Notes under the pieces: model-generated
What the model saw: the letters and a program-made list of their open reading frames with translations, nothing else
Databases searched by the model: none
What the model was told of the DNA's origin: nothing
Translations under genes and position numbers: made by a program
NCBI GenBank assembly: GCA_907165275.2
Contig: OU015677.1
Location: 434,001 to 498,000 of the forward strand
Reading direction: 5' to 3'
DNA length: 64,000 nt
Source: Zygaena filipendulae
Lineage: Eukaryota > Arthropoda > Insecta > Lepidoptera > Zygaenidae
Shown: positions 32,801 through 44,110 of the stretch, in pieces
Numbering within the stretch: position 1 is the first letter of the stretch
Layout of the letters: each line of letters begins with the position of its first letter

Positions 32801-33054
32801 GAACATAAAACCTAATTTGTTGCAAACTTAATAATTACTTTATTTGATTAATAAACTCGAGCCACCATAATTGCCACTGGACTCCATAGAAGGGAATCGG
32901 ATTCGGATCAACCACACGGTCACCAAACCAAGTAGGCATAGTCATACGGAATATAGTCGTAAAGTCGTCGCAGGACATCAAACGAGTCCTCACGTTATTA
33001 TTATTCCTATTACAACAGAAAAAAAAAACAAGAAAACACACACGTAAGCGCGTA

Positions 33055-33235
33055 TTCCATAGTAGCTGCGCTTGCGCCGGCCTCGGCACGCGATTGGCGT
33101 CTAGGGCGCCAGGTGTACACCGCTCCCCCTCCCGTGCACCCCTCCAGGCCCCCCGCCGACCCGCGACACACCCTCGGCGACGAGATCCCGCTTAAAGGTT
33201 TATGCGAGCCGGGGATTTTAGGGACGGGAGCTAGC
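33055..33235. other. GC-rich island
   Basis: A sharp rise in GC and CpG within AT-rich DNA, with no repeat recognised. It could be a promoter-proximal patch of an unseen gene. Confidence 0.25.
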
Positions 33236-33521
33236 TTGAGCGAATAAATATATCGATAATTATATCGATAGAAATAAAAAAAATTGATTTATTGATGAAT
33301 TTTTCAGAAACTATACGAACGATTTTAATGATTTTTTTTTTCTGAGAATCTATGCATTTATATTGAGTTTTTAATAAAGAAAAATGTTAGCTTCACAGTC
33401 GTAAACTTCGGAATTCACTTGGGAACTAATTGCCTATTATGGATTTAAAAAGTTAATCTAGAACATAAATTCTACATGTGTGCTAAATTTAATTCAGATC
33501 TTTTCAGTCGTTTATATACAT

Positions 33522-33895
33522 ACTAGCTGTGCCCCGCGGTTTCGTCCGCGGTAATTTCGGAGTTCCCGCGGGAATTCCGGGATAAAAAGTACCCTACGTT
33601 GACACCGCGCGAGACGTCTAGTCTATAAATAAACTTATCAAATAGGTGAGTACTTTCGCTATCATATACGGATGTAGATATAAAGAGGTACCTACTTGCA
33701 CAGGCATCAGTATACCTATTCACTGTTAGTATGAGATTTTGTGATTTTGAGATATTCCGGGATAAAAGTACCCTATGTCCTTCCCTGACAACGTGCATGC
33801 CAAATTTCATCCAAATCCGTTCAGCCGTTTTTGAGTGACTGAGTAACAAACATACAAACATCCACACTTTCACATTTATAATATTAGTAGGATTA
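33522..33895 (-). mobile_element. Helitron-like copy split by a 154-bp insert
   Basis: CTAGCTGTGCCCCGCGG to TAATATTAGTAGGA. The body word ATTCCGGGATAAAA..GTACCCTA appears twice, at 33574-33599 and 33754-33778, on either side of unrelated sequence. Confidence 0.6.
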
Positions 33896-33960
33896 TGCGT
33901 GATAGAGTGATAAATATCCAATCTTCACAAATTTATGCATTTATTATAATTAGTACAGAA

Positions 33961-34037
33961 TTAGATTAATGCCTTAGGCATTAAGTCCGCCTTTTGTACA
34001 AAAATGTGCAATAAAATTCTTTAAATAAATAAATAAA
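33961..34037 (+). mobile_element. LINE 3' UTR fragment
   Basis: GGCATTAAGTCCGCCTTTTG, TGTGCAATAAAATTC and an (AAAT)n tail. Same family as 3735-3845. Confidence 0.55.
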
Positions 34038-34080
34038 TTACGGTATAATATGTATAATATAGTCACAGAATTAATCTAAT

Positions 34081-34303
34081 ATATATAAATCACGTGTCAC
34101 GTTGTTTGTCCGCGATGGACTCCGAAACTACTGAACGGATTTTGATAAAATTTTGCAACCATTTATAATATGGTCCAACTTAAAAGATAGGATAGTTTTT
34201 ATCCCGGAATTCCCTCGGGAACTGAAGGACATAGAGAACTTTTTTCCGCAACCTCTGCGGGAACTCCGAAATTACCGCGGATGAAATCGCGGGGGACAGC
34301 TAG
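34081..34303 (+). mobile_element. Helitron-like copy, variant
   Basis: A different 5' part (CACGTGTCACGTTGTTTGTC, GGACTCCGAAACTACTG) joined to the shared 3' end GCGGATGAAATCGC, GGGGGACAGCTAG. Confidence 0.6.
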
Positions 34304-34429
34304 TAGGCATATAATCGCATCTAGCGCCATCAGAGTGATGGAATTTTAAGTGCGGTGGAAAAAAGCATGCTACGTGTCCACGCAAACTTCGATTGCTTTT
34401 GTGCTTGAATTTCGTATGGAATCATCATA

Positions 34430-34535
34430 TCAGCCAAAAGACGTCCACTGCTGGACATAAACCTCCCCCGAGGATCACCGCCGGTCCTGCGCTTCTTGTA
34501 TCCAATGGCGTCCAGCAACCCTTACCAAGTCACTC
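34430..34535 (-). pseudogene. LINE ORF2 C-terminal fragment
   Basis: On the minus strand one frame reads LVRVAGRHWIQEAQDRR, a stop, then SSGEVYVQQWTSFG and a terminal stop. This resembles the C-terminus of a common lepidopteran LINE reverse transcriptase (pattern WIQEAQDR...EAYVQQWTS, from memory). The internal stop shows decay. Confidence 0.45.
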
Positions 34536-34769
34536 CGGTTCGTGAATGGAAATAACGCCCTATGTGCAATATCTCTATGGTCGTGTATTTTACATCAAAG
34601 TCACGCATTGTACAAAACCGTTAAAAACATAGAAAAACGACCTCAACTCAAACACTTCAACATATTGCAACACAATATTGAAATTATATTTGTCGACACA
34701 AAATTAGCGGTGCAAAACGATGCGTACAAATGCACAAGAAATCGATTTACAATGAATAATAAATAAATA

Positions 34770-35055
34770 ATTAGTGAAGCGTTTCGAAATCGATTTGCAA
34801 ATTAAACTATCGATATAATTAATATCGATTGTTCCCATATCATTAATTATTACTAGACAACGCAAGGCAATGAAAGTGAATTAATCAGGGTTACCACCTT
34901 TTTTGGAAATAAAAAAAAAGTATTTTTTTCAAAACATTGCAATAAATATAGTACTTATGTGGAAATTCAGAAAAAAAAATGTACCTGCACATTTTATCTT
35001 CGAACATTATTAATTTTTTCATGTTTATTTTTACAGTAATAATTGTCACAAAAGC
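34770..35055. other. unassigned AT-rich sequence
   Basis: No gene seen; ATCGATATAATTAATATCGAT at about 34810 is a local palindrome. Confidence 0.4.
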
Positions 35056-35060
35056 GCAAC

Positions 35061-35380
35061 AATGGGCATGTTGACTAATTTTTATTTTTAAGTCCGTCTT
35101 GTAGATTATTAAAAAATATTGGACACGTATTTTTTCTTTTTTTACGTAATCAAAAAATAACGGCGATATATTGAGTTGAAATTTCGCGTGACGTCACTAT
35201 TCTGACAGTTTGTATGGCGGTTTTGTGGTTAGTGACGTCATCCTAAACTTTAATGCGCTTTATCTCTGTATATTTTAATTTATTTAAAAAAGCAAAAAAT
35301 ACGTGTCTATTGTTTTTTTCATTTTCTAACTGACGGACTAATTAGAATTTTGATTTTCAATAGTAGTCAACATCCCTATT
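35061..35380 (-). mobile_element. TGACGTCA MITE copy 8, full
   Basis: AATGGGCATGTTGAC to GTCAACATCCCTATT. It belongs to the same subfamily as copies at 53842 and 56510 (GTTTGTATGGCGGTTTTG centre). Confidence 0.8.
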
Positions 35381-35615
35381 GAGTAAGGGATGAAAATATA
35401 GCATTTTTCTATAATATACAGTACAATATTAACTTAAATATAGTAAGATATATAACTAATATATTACGGGTGGCAAGCCTAGAATTAAGGGTGAGTATCA
35501 GTGAAGTGAAAAGATGCATCGGCTACGATGGGTTATTAAAGTAATTGGAAAAGTTTACTTGACAAACATGATAATTACGATACACGTAAACAACAACTGA
35601 AACAACCAATATAAT

Positions 35616-35940
35616 AGGCTAGTTTCCTAATTTTTTTTTTTTAGTCCGTTTTGTAATTATTAAAAAATATTGGACACGTATTTTTCTATTTTTTATGTAA
35701 CCAAAAAATAACGTAGATATATCAAGTCGAAATTTCACATGACGTCACGCCTCGCTACAGTTTGTTCGCACGTTATAGCGAGCTGTGACATCACGAGTCC
35801 CCCACCCTAAACTTTAATGCGCTTTATCTATGCATATTTCCATTATTTTAAAAAAGCAAAAAATACGTGTCTTTTATTTTTTTATCATCTAACTGACGGA
35901 CTAAATAGAATTTCGATTTTTTTACCCAGGAAACTAGCCT
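35616..35940 (-). mobile_element. TGACGTCA MITE copy 9, divergent ends
   Basis: It has perfect 13-bp inverted ends AGGCTAGTTTCCT / AGGAAACTAGCCT. One palindrome is intact (ATGACGTCACG); the other has changed to TGACATCA. Confidence 0.75.
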
Positions 35941-35974
35941 CGTACTAGTACTTCTATGTATCCCTGACATGTAT

Positions 35975-36100
35975 GGAAATTTCATGCGGTTTCACCCGCG
36001 TTCGCTTCGGAGTTCCCGCGGAGATTCCGGGCTAAAAGTACCCTATGTTATTTTCTGTACTTCTGACAGCGTGTATGCGAAATTTCATGATGGTCAAAAG
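35975..36100 (-). mobile_element. Helitron-like fragment
   Basis: GCGGTTTCACCCGCGTTCGC to AATTTCATGATGGTC. Both termini are lost. Confidence 0.5.
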
Positions 36101-36167
36101 TAATAATAATAGTTTTTTATTCAATTTATCGCGAATAGCGTTGTTAAGAATTGGGTATTCTCCAAGG

Positions 36168-36480
36168 TATGAATATCAAAATTCTAATTAGTCCGTCAGT
36201 TAGAAAATAAAAAAATAATAGACACGTATTTTTTGCTTTTTCAATTTAATGAAAATGAACATAGATAAAGCGCATTAAAGTTTAGGGTGGGGGGCGCGTG
36301 ACGTCAATATTCATTATAAGCGCCATACAAACCGCACCGAATTGTGACGTCACGCGAAATTTCAACTCAATGTATCTCTGTTATTTTTTGAGTACGTAAA
36401 AAAAGAAAAAATACGTGTCCAATATTTTTTACTAATCTACACGACGGACTAAAAAAAATTTTTTTGTCAAGTAGCCAATT
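36168..36480 (+). mobile_element. TGACGTCA MITE copy 10
   Basis: GAATATCAAAATTCTAATTA to TTGTCAAGTAGCC. The first palindrome is changed to TGACGTCAAT context; the second is intact. Confidence 0.7.
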
Positions 36481-36489
36481 AGCACCCGC

Positions 36490-37055
36490 CAACCTGCACA
36501 GCAGTTTGTTGCGTAGTCAAAGCATGAAAAGGTAACAGACAGAGTTACCGTCGTATTTACCCTGACCTGATTGCAAACAACTAATTATTTCTGTCCCGTT
36601 CCACGGAGAAAAACAATAAAATTGTAGGTCATAATTAATGTTTTAAAAAAAATGCACATTAATGAATATTTACAATTTTAAATAACAACTCTAATATGTA
36701 TTTATCTAAATATTTGATGCAAAATGAAACTATTAATTTTGTTCGAGGTGCGAAATATTTAAATATTTGAATGCAAATTTCCCTAATTAAAACAAAAAAA
36801 ATGTCAACAATTTGAATGAAGACGTAATTCATTAGCGAAACTCAATATTATTTAGGGTATCTTAAAATCAAATCAATGAAAATTTGCAAAAGAGAAAATA
36901 TATGGCTGAAGGACAATATCCGAACTTTTAATTTAACTATGTATTACTAGGTACAGTTGTTTTTCTCATTCGTTATCTCTACCTTTTAAACTATGACATT
37001 ATTATTACAGAGAAATAAATATAAATTCATTATATTATTTTTTTTGTAAAATATA
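36490..37055. other. unassigned AT-rich sequence
   Basis: No gene or clear repeat. Confidence 0.35.
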
Positions 37056-37059
37056 AAAT

Positions 37060-37238
37060 ACTAGTCATTTCCCAGGATTTCCATCCGCGTTCATTTCGAG
37101 GTTTCCGCAAGAATTCCGGGATAAAAACCACCTACCCTAATTCTTAGACAGCGTGTGTGTATAAAAATTCATGATGACCGATCATCATCAGTTCATGTAA
37201 GTAGTTAAAGCGTAAAAAATAAACAAGCTTACATTCTT
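37060..37238 (-). mobile_element. Helitron-like copy interrupted by a MITE
   Basis: CTAGTCATTTCCCAGGATTT to ACATTCTTA, after which the MITE at 37239-37568 begins. TATATTGGTAACG (37569 onward) looks like the rest of the Helitron 5' end. Confidence 0.55.
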
Positions 37239-37568
37239 AATAGGGATGTTGACTACTATTGAAAATCAAAATTCTAATTAGTCCGTCAGTTAGAAAATAA
37301 AAAAACAATAGACACGTATTTTTTGCTTTTTTAAATAAATTAAAATATACAGAGATAAAGCGCATTAAAGTTTTGGGCGAGGGGGCCGTGACGTCACTAA
37401 CCGCAAAACAGCCATACAAACTGTCAGAATAGTGACGTCACGCGGAATTTCAACTCAATCTATCGCCGTTATTTTTTGATTACGTAAAAAAATAAAAAAT
37501 ACGTGTCCAATATTTTTTAATAATCTACAAGACGGACTAAAAAATAAAAATTAGTCAACATGCCCATT
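37239..37568 (+). mobile_element. TGACGTCA MITE copy 11, full, nested in a Helitron-like copy
   Basis: AATAGGGATGTTGAC to GTCAACATGCCCATT, with both palindromes. Confidence 0.8.
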
Positions 37569-37569
37569 A

Positions 37570-38185
37570 TATTGGTAACGATTCAACTTTGAACTTCTAT
37601 TGTACGTTACGTAATTTTCATTAAATTCGATTTCTAGTCGACAGTTTTAATTATCGATAGGGTAACATCACTAGGTGGAGCTTCGGCGGCGGTAGTGTAT
37701 AGTGTGGCACAAAAAATTTGGTGCGTGCCCTTTCTTAAACAGGTATAAATGACACGAAGAATGTTCAATCGTAGACAAAGTTTGCTGTTTCTAATGCAGA
37801 TAAAATATACGCTGAATTTGTAGACCTTGACTTATTTAATACAACTTTAAATAAATTAAAACTAGAATTAAGGAGAAAAATTGTGAACTGTAACCGTAAC
37901 TAGATCGTTCCTACCCTCGCTATTGTATTAAAATATCACTTTCTTGTCAGTAGTTTTGTAAGACATGAGCTAGTTAATTTGTGATTGTATTGTCTCGAGT
38001 CTTGCCATGTTTGCTTGCTCAAAGTTTTGCGATTTCTAGATTTACAAATTTTAGTGACACTGCTTGGTTAATTGTAAATGTAAATTTCTGTTTTTGATGT
38101 TCCATTACAATGTATATAACCGTTTGTTGTCATAAATAAATGAAAAAAAAATATATATATAATTAAAAAATATGAAATCTATACA
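37570..38185. other. unassigned sequence
   Basis: No gene seen. 37960-38160 resembles a 3' UTR with AATAAATG before an A-rich end, possibly a retroposon tail. Confidence 0.3.
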
Positions 38186-38189
38186 CATA

Positions 38190-38373
38190 ATCCCTGCTTA
38201 TATTATAAATGCGAAAGTAACTCTGTTTGTCTGTTACGCTTTCACGCCTCAACGGCTCAACCGATCATCATGAAATTTTGCATACACGCTGTCTGGGGTG
38301 CAGAGAAGGACATAGGGTACTTTTTATCCATGAATTTCCGCGGGATCTCCGTAATCAACGCTGAAACAGCTAA
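38190..38373 (+). mobile_element. Helitron-like copy
   Basis: TCCCTGCTTATATTATAAAT to AACGCTGAAACAGCTAA; the hairpin is deleted. Confidence 0.65.
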
Positions 38374-38529
38374 TCACCGAAACGTTTGGAACCACTTTGA
38401 CGGGAATTTCACTGGAAATTAGCTGATGTTCACTCCCTGAAAAATTTTCACCGAACTTTACAAAACTACTTATATCTCGTAAACTAAATGCCGCGAACTG
38501 GTACCTTTTAGCATGGACGCCCACATGCG

Positions 38530-38692
38530 AGGTTTATAGCAAATTCGGGTGAATTTCGAGATTCCCCTCGGGAACTCAGTGATAACGAGTAGGTACGCAA
38601 ACATTTCACGTTCATCGGTTCAGCAGTTAAAGCGTGAGAGCGTAACAAACAAACAAACTCACATTCGCATTTTTAATATTAGTTATAGGATT
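38530..38692 (-). mobile_element. Helitron-like copy, degraded
   Basis: ATTCGGGTGAATTTCGAG to TAATATTAGTTATAGGA. Confidence 0.55.
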
Positions 38693-39077
38693 AGGTAAGT
38701 ATTTTCGACGTACTCGAGTACACGAAGCGTTTTTACATTAAAACGATGATACGAGTCGCAATAAGTGTTTAGCAATAGTCCATATATTATGAGGTGGCAA
38801 TACAAGACGGAGATAGAGCACGTCACAACGATATAAGGCAGTCGGTCATATACGTACCACAGAGAAGAGAAAAATATAGAGTGGCACAGGCAGAGGCAAT
38901 GAAGGCGGGACAGTTATGAGCAAATGATCGTAACTTTCCAAAACATAAGTAGGTAACATTTGCTATCATGATTTGTTCCTGATTCGCCCCGCAGAGTTTC
39001 GTCCCACATAAAAAAAAACCTTTTTTTTTCGACCCATTTTTTATTCCTGTTTCATCTCGAAAATAATAGCAATGCAA

Positions 39078-39789
39078 TAGTACATTGTTATCCTAGGGGT
39101 GAAAGTAAGTGGTTTGGCCAATAGATCGAGGGACTAAATAAGTCTTTCTCCCGAGGATAACACTGTGCTTTTCATTACGAATGCAAGGAAAGTCAAAATA
39201 AAAATAGGAATTAGCTAAAGAAAAAAATGAGTGAATTTTATTTTACATTACTCATACTCGGAAAGTAGGTCTGAAGTTGCCTGAGAAGCGGGTTGAAAGT
39301 AACACTTTTCAGCCCTAGGGAGAATCACTTTCAACTGACAGCTGGATACTGCAGAAACTCAAGTTTTTTTTTAATGTCATAGGGGCATACTTACTGGCCA
39401 GTAGCCTATGGTTGATTTATGTTAAATAAAATTCACTCATTTTTTTCTTTAGCTAATTCCTATTTTTATTTTGACTTTCCTTGCATTCGTAATGAAAAGC
39501 ACAGTGTTATCCTCGGGAGAAACTTATTTAGTCCCTCGATCTATTGTCCCGCCAAACCCCGTCTCGGGACTAAATAAGTTACTTTCACCCCTAGGATAAC
39601 AATGTACTATTACATAAATCAACCATTAGGTGTGCTACTGGCCAGTAAGTATGCCCCCTATGACATAAAAAAAAAACTTGAGTTTCTGCAGTATCCAGCT
39701 GTCAGTTGAAAGCGATTCTCCCTGGGGCTGAAAAGGGTTACTTTCAACCCGCTTCTCAGGCAACTTCAGACCTACTTTCCGAGTATGAG
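39078..39789. repeat. interleaved inverted-repeat composite (B- A+ B+ A-)
   Basis: Four blocks: 39078-39247 is block B inverted, 39248-39424 block A direct, 39425-39611 block B direct, 39612-39789 block A inverted. The A-B pair alone occurs at 13866-14223 and 50287-50606. No gene. The arrangement suggests fold-back DNA or insertion of one copy into an inverted one. Confidence 0.75.
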
Positions 39790-39884
39790 AAATGAAAAAC
39801 TTATTATTTTATTCTTGTTTAGTCCCATTTTTTACTCTCGATTCGTGTATTTTACAACATGTTTTGTACAGTCAGCTTAAAAAT

Positions 39885-39912
39885 CATTGAATTGAATTGA
39901 ATTGAATTTATA
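39885..39912. repeat. (TTGAA)n microsatellite
   Basis: Five units of ATTGA near 39890-39912. Confidence 0.7.
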
Positions 39913-40019
39913 TTTTCTATAATATTCCCCGCAGTGTCAATTTTGAAAACTGTAACTAATTAAATATGTACTGAGATAATAGAACAAAAAATAGCACTTA
40001 TAATAGGAGATAAATAGAA

Positions 40020-40171
40020 AAAAAGGCCGAAGTTCCAGGATGGAAAGTACCCTATGTCTTTTTCTGTTTCCCTGACAACGTGTATGCAAAATTTCATGAA
40101 GATCGGTTGAGTAGTAAAGGCGTAAAGCGTAACAAACAAATTCAAATTTGCCTTTATAATATTAGATAGGA
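40020..40171 (-). mobile_element. Helitron-like copy lacking its 3' end
   Basis: CCGAAGTTCCAGGATGG to ATAATATTAGATAGGA. Confidence 0.55.
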
Positions 40172-40174
40172 TTG

Positions 40175-40800
40175 CTTATACACAGATCACAATAAGAGTA
40201 GTTATGTAACAAGTTTCATGACTGGAATTTATACATAGTTTTGTGTCCAAAAAACACTCAGCGACACTGTTTTTCATCCGTTTTCAGATCAAACTGAGTC
40301 TAAGCTTCGTCTATGTGTTCTGTGGGTCATACCTGGTACTTACATTTACTTAGTAGTGTCCATTGCGATCGGGTCACTTCTGGGTTTGTGTTCAAACAAA
40401 CAATGATGAGCAGTCGGCAAGTTGTGATAACACCTATACAGCTCGATTACAAAAGAAACTATTGCACGAATCAATATACACAATTAACGGAAACAACAGT
40501 AAATGCAATCGAAATTAACAAAAAAACAAACAAAAATGATAGTGCGATAACAACACAAAAACAACAACAGTGCAAAAGAAAAAACAAGCAAAACAACTAT
40601 CGTTTTCATGAAGCGGGTGTATATAGATGGCAACACTTAAACTGTATGGTTTATATAATAATAATTATTATTATTATCGTACACAAAAACTCGATTAAAA
40701 TAAAATAAAAAGTTTAAATTCAGCAGCGCAGCAACAACAGAGCTGTAATTCAAAAAATAAACAAATAAACAATGCTTTCCGGTCGATATTATTATCGATT
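40175..40800. other. unassigned sequence
   Basis: No gene I can support. A plus-strand open frame at 40313-40708 is A-rich with no motif. Confidence 0.35.
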
Positions 40801-40854
40801 TGTTCGTTTTCGGCGATAAACAATACTATGGGCAAATGACCAATCGTCAATATA

Positions 40855-41050
40855 AAACAAAAGAAAACAACAAAAAAAATTTACAGAGGAAAAACAATAA
40901 ACTTGCCATAACTTGCAACAACAACAAAACAACAAAAATTTTACAGAGCAACAAACAACAACAAACTTGCAAAAACAAAACAACAAAGTGCTACAGCGCA
41001 ACAACAAAGCCGCAAAAAACAACAACAACAACAAGACAACAGCAACAGCA
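40855..41050. repeat. CAA-rich low-complexity tract
   Basis: Impure (CAA)n on the plus strand. It produces long Q/N/T-rich and C/L-rich frames that are probably not real. Confidence 0.7.
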
Positions 41051-41063
41051 AAGTGCCGCTCAC

Positions 41064-41195
41064 CCATTGCGGCGGCACGTCCGCGTGCTGGTGGTGCTGG
41101 TAGTGGTGGTGGTGGTGGCGCCTCTCCGGCTGGTGGTGGTGGTGGGGGTGGTGGTGGCCGTTGGGCGCGGCGCACGACGTCGCCGCCACGCCGTA
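41064..41195 (-). CDS. possible histidine-rich internal exon
   Basis: On the minus strand an acceptor-like CGGCAG ends at 41196. Then 132 bp (exactly 44 codons, no stop) reach TGG followed by GTGAGC, a good splice donor. The frame starts YGVAATSCAAPNG, continues with two histidine clusters (HHHPHHHHQPERR and HHHHHYQHHQH), and ends ADVPPQW. Histidine runs of this kind are common in insect transcription factors, which is only an analogy. The rival view is a GGT/CAC microsatellite: the plus strand is (GGT)n here. No neighbouring exon was found. Confidence 0.28.
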
Positions 41196-41228
41196 CTGCC
41201 GCGCATGCGAACAGTGGGGCACGGGTTA

Positions 41229-41290
41229 CGCGTGCGACACGACACGATACGACACGACACGACACCACACGACACGACACGACACACACA
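41229..41290. repeat. (GACAC)n microsatellite
   Basis: About ten imperfect ACGAC units, ending in a short (AC)n. Confidence 0.8.
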
Positions 41291-41663
41291 CGTGTACATA
41301 TTATAATACCCTGGCATCGCTGTTTCTTTTTTGGAACGAAGTTCTTTATCGCACGGCACGGATGGGAGTAAAAAATCATTTTCCGTCACGGCGTCAAACG
41401 ACTGCTCTACGGAAAAACAAAGCAACTGATTCAAGTACTTCCCCACAAGTAAAGACGGCCGGCTTGTACGTACACGTGCTGTGCGCGTGTGCGTATCGTG
41501 AGCTTGACAGCGAGCTGACAGTAACTGTCAGCTGTCAGTGAATAACTTTCCTCGGTCTTTACTAAGGTCATTTTCGCGGGGTATGAAGAGGCATTAATTT
41601 GGTGGGAGGCGGAGTGTCGCTTCTTCATATACCTAATCTCTATTCTTTGACAGTAGTGTAGTT

Positions 41664-41898
41664 GGACGTAGATAAGCAATAACACGTTAACCCACAAAAT
41701 TAAGTTATTGATTCAGAATGATTTATTGAGAGTTAGGGAACGTTTTTTAATTATTTGTTTACCTTATTACATAGCTTAAATATGTAACTAAATATTGAAC
41801 ATAAAAAATGTTGACACAAAATGGCGCTCCTACTTCTGAAACACGATTTACTCAAAATTTCTCCAGTGTGGGTAACACACTATTGCTTATCTATGTCC
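41664..41898. mobile_element. MITE, GGAC ends, AGTT duplication
   Basis: The 235-bp element starts GGACGTAGATAAGCAATA and ends TATTGCTTATCTATGTCC; both sides are AGTT (41660-41663 and 41899-41902). The sister copy at 51775-52010 has a different 4-bp duplication. Confidence 0.8.
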
Positions 41899-41904
41899 AG
41901 TTAA

Positions 41905-43040
41905 CGTCGATCGTTTGACCGAAGCGAAGGTATAGCGGGTCCAAAGCGTCCTAGAATTAGAGGACACTCAGTTTTTATAGTCAACGACTATAGAGTCGCT
42001 AAGGGACGTTTTATTATGGGGGTGGAGATGTTTAAACGTATGAGAATCGAGACTTCTTATGGACTCTCGAGGGAGAGTTTTCAATCGCATTAGCTTGAGT
42101 CTCCTTAGAGAACGTTTGCCAAACGAGTGTCTTATTTGTCAGAGGAAATTAGTGTTATTCTTCGGTTAACAAACAGAGCCATCCGGCAGCCATTTTGTAT
42201 GTTGGTCCGCTACCAAAAAGTGTCATCACTCATCAGTAAACGAAGTGCGTTTCAGTTAGCCAAAATTTATAATTAGTTATATTAGTTTATAGTTAGTTGA
42301 ATACCTATTATTATGGTTATTTTTTTTTACGGTCTGTTTTGCTCAGAATGCAAAGAGCATAATATTGAGTCCTCACGGTGAATCTCTTGCTTTCGCCTAT
42401 AATTGTAAAGTTTATTTTTCCAAGTAAACCTATTCTTTTATTATTATTTTTGCTCCTTCACCTAGCATTTCCGTACCAAGGGTTCCGACTAATCGCATTG
42501 AAACATATAAAATAGAGTATTACAGAAGGTAGGTACATTATTCCACAACATTTTCCCTTCAACATTGTAGTTACGCCGCGTCTTCAAACGGCAACAAATG
42601 CAAGGCCGAGCGGCTGCTCTATGGAAAAACAAAGCAACTGACATTTTTTTTTCCGAACCAGTTTTTTTTGCCTCCTTTCACGCATAACTAACTTTGCTAC
42701 ATACTCACAACCATCAAAAAGTCTTACGGTCGCACTCAGAGTCGACTTTAATGATTACTTAGTTAAGTATAGATTTTTAAAACAAAACTACCTCAATCAG
42801 ACAAGTTTAATAAATTAATGTTAATTGGCATTTAACTAATTAAGTTACATCTCGTTTTTTAGTTCTCGTTAGAAATTAAAATTAAGATAACCATTAAGCT
42901 ATGGAACATTTGTTGTAAATTAGGCGACTTCCGTTTGTTTTTTGCACCTCCTATTAAATTTATTCGGTTGCATAACCATCAGAAACGCTTTAGTCTTACA
43001 GAAATTAAAATTCAGAAAATCGGTAAACTATGAAAGGTTT
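41905..43040. other. unassigned sequence with one repeat
   Basis: No gene seen. 42720-42860 is a GAGTGCGGC-family repeat (GTCGCACTCAGAGTCG). GAGCCATCCGGCAGCCATTT near 42176 lies in a GC-richer patch. Confidence 0.35.
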
Positions 43041-43042
43041 GT

Positions 43043-43242
43043 CTATACTAATATTATAAAAAGAAAAATTTCATTTTTTGTTTGTTTGTTACGATTTAAC
43101 TCAAAAACTACTGGACTGATTTAAAAAAATCTTTCACCATTAGAAAGCTGCATTATCCCTGAGTAACATAGACTATATTGTAATCCGAAATTCCCGCGGG
43201 AACTCCGAAATTATCGCGGTTGAAACGGCGCGGGACAGCTAG
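43043..43242 (+). mobile_element. Helitron-like copy
   Basis: TCTATACTAATATTATAAAA to GCGCGGGACAGCTAG. Confidence 0.65.
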
Positions 43243-43431
43243 TTTCCGGTTTTTTGCTCCTCCTGTAAAATTTGTTCCGTTGCAATCACTTTGTTTTTCC
43301 GCAGGGCGGCCGCGAGGGTTGAAAGCGAGTTACGTCGTCCTCGACTCCGCTAACTACCCCCCCCCCCCCCCGCCTCCCCTTTCTACCCTATTTAATTAAC
43401 CGGTAACTTTTACGTGATCTCGTGGAAAGAA

Positions 43432-43665
43432 CAGGGCCCTCGTTCACTACGACCATAACACGCCGCGCTAAGATAAGACGCCGCAAAAACTGTCTTTCCC
43501 CCGTAATCAAAGAAGTTTTACTGCAAAAAAATATATTGACAACGTTTCTTATGCCATAAAGAATAATAATTTCTAATATCTTGGCATCTAGAACGTTTGG
43601 AAATGCGTTTTTGGGACGCGCGTTATGGGCAAGGAATTTTGTTGGTCGTAGTGAATAAGGGTCCA
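43432..43665. mobile_element. MITE, GGGCCCTTATTCAC family, uninterrupted
   Basis: GGGCCCTCGTTCACTACGAC to GTCGTAGTGAATAAGGG. It supplies the empty site for the nested MITE at 2328. A C run (43359-43372) lies just upstream. Confidence 0.7.
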
Positions 43666-43796
43666 GTTTGGGAGGACGGCCTTAAAAACTTACAACTGTG
43701 AGGCTGTCTCGAAACGACATAGTCCGGATAGTTATGTTGTCAAGTTGAACTGCTAAACTGCTTCCACACGATACCGTCCGGTTGGCAATTCAGTGG

Positions 43797-44110
43797 AATG
43801 GGCATGTTGACTAATTTCTTTTTTAGTCCGTTTTGTAGATTTATAAAAAAAGATATTGGATTTTTTTTTACGTGATCAAAAATAACGGCGATATACCTAC
43901 ATTGATTTGAAATTTCGCGTGACGTCACTTGACGGACGGTTTGTATGGCGGTTAGTGACGTCACGACCCCCTCACGCTAAACTTTAATGCGCTATAACTC
44001 TGTATATTTTAATTCATTTGAAAAAGCAAAAAAATACGTGTCTATTGTTTTTTTATTTTCTGACGGACTAATTAAAATTTTGATTTTCAAAAGTAGTGCA
44101 CATCCCCATT
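43797..44110 (-). mobile_element. TGACGTCA MITE copy 12, full
   Basis: AATGGGCATGTTGAC to GTGCACATCCCCATT, with both palindromes (about 43919 and 43957). Confidence 0.78.

Noticed and set aside
33523..33921. 132-codon minus-strand frame
   Set aside because: It runs through a Helitron-like copy and its insert; many similar frames in this window are merely translations of that repeat.
40800..41379. Several long overlapping open frames on both strands
   Set aside because: They are generated by CAA, GGT and GACAC simple repeats; all frames are low complexity. Only the 41064-41195 segment has splice-like borders.
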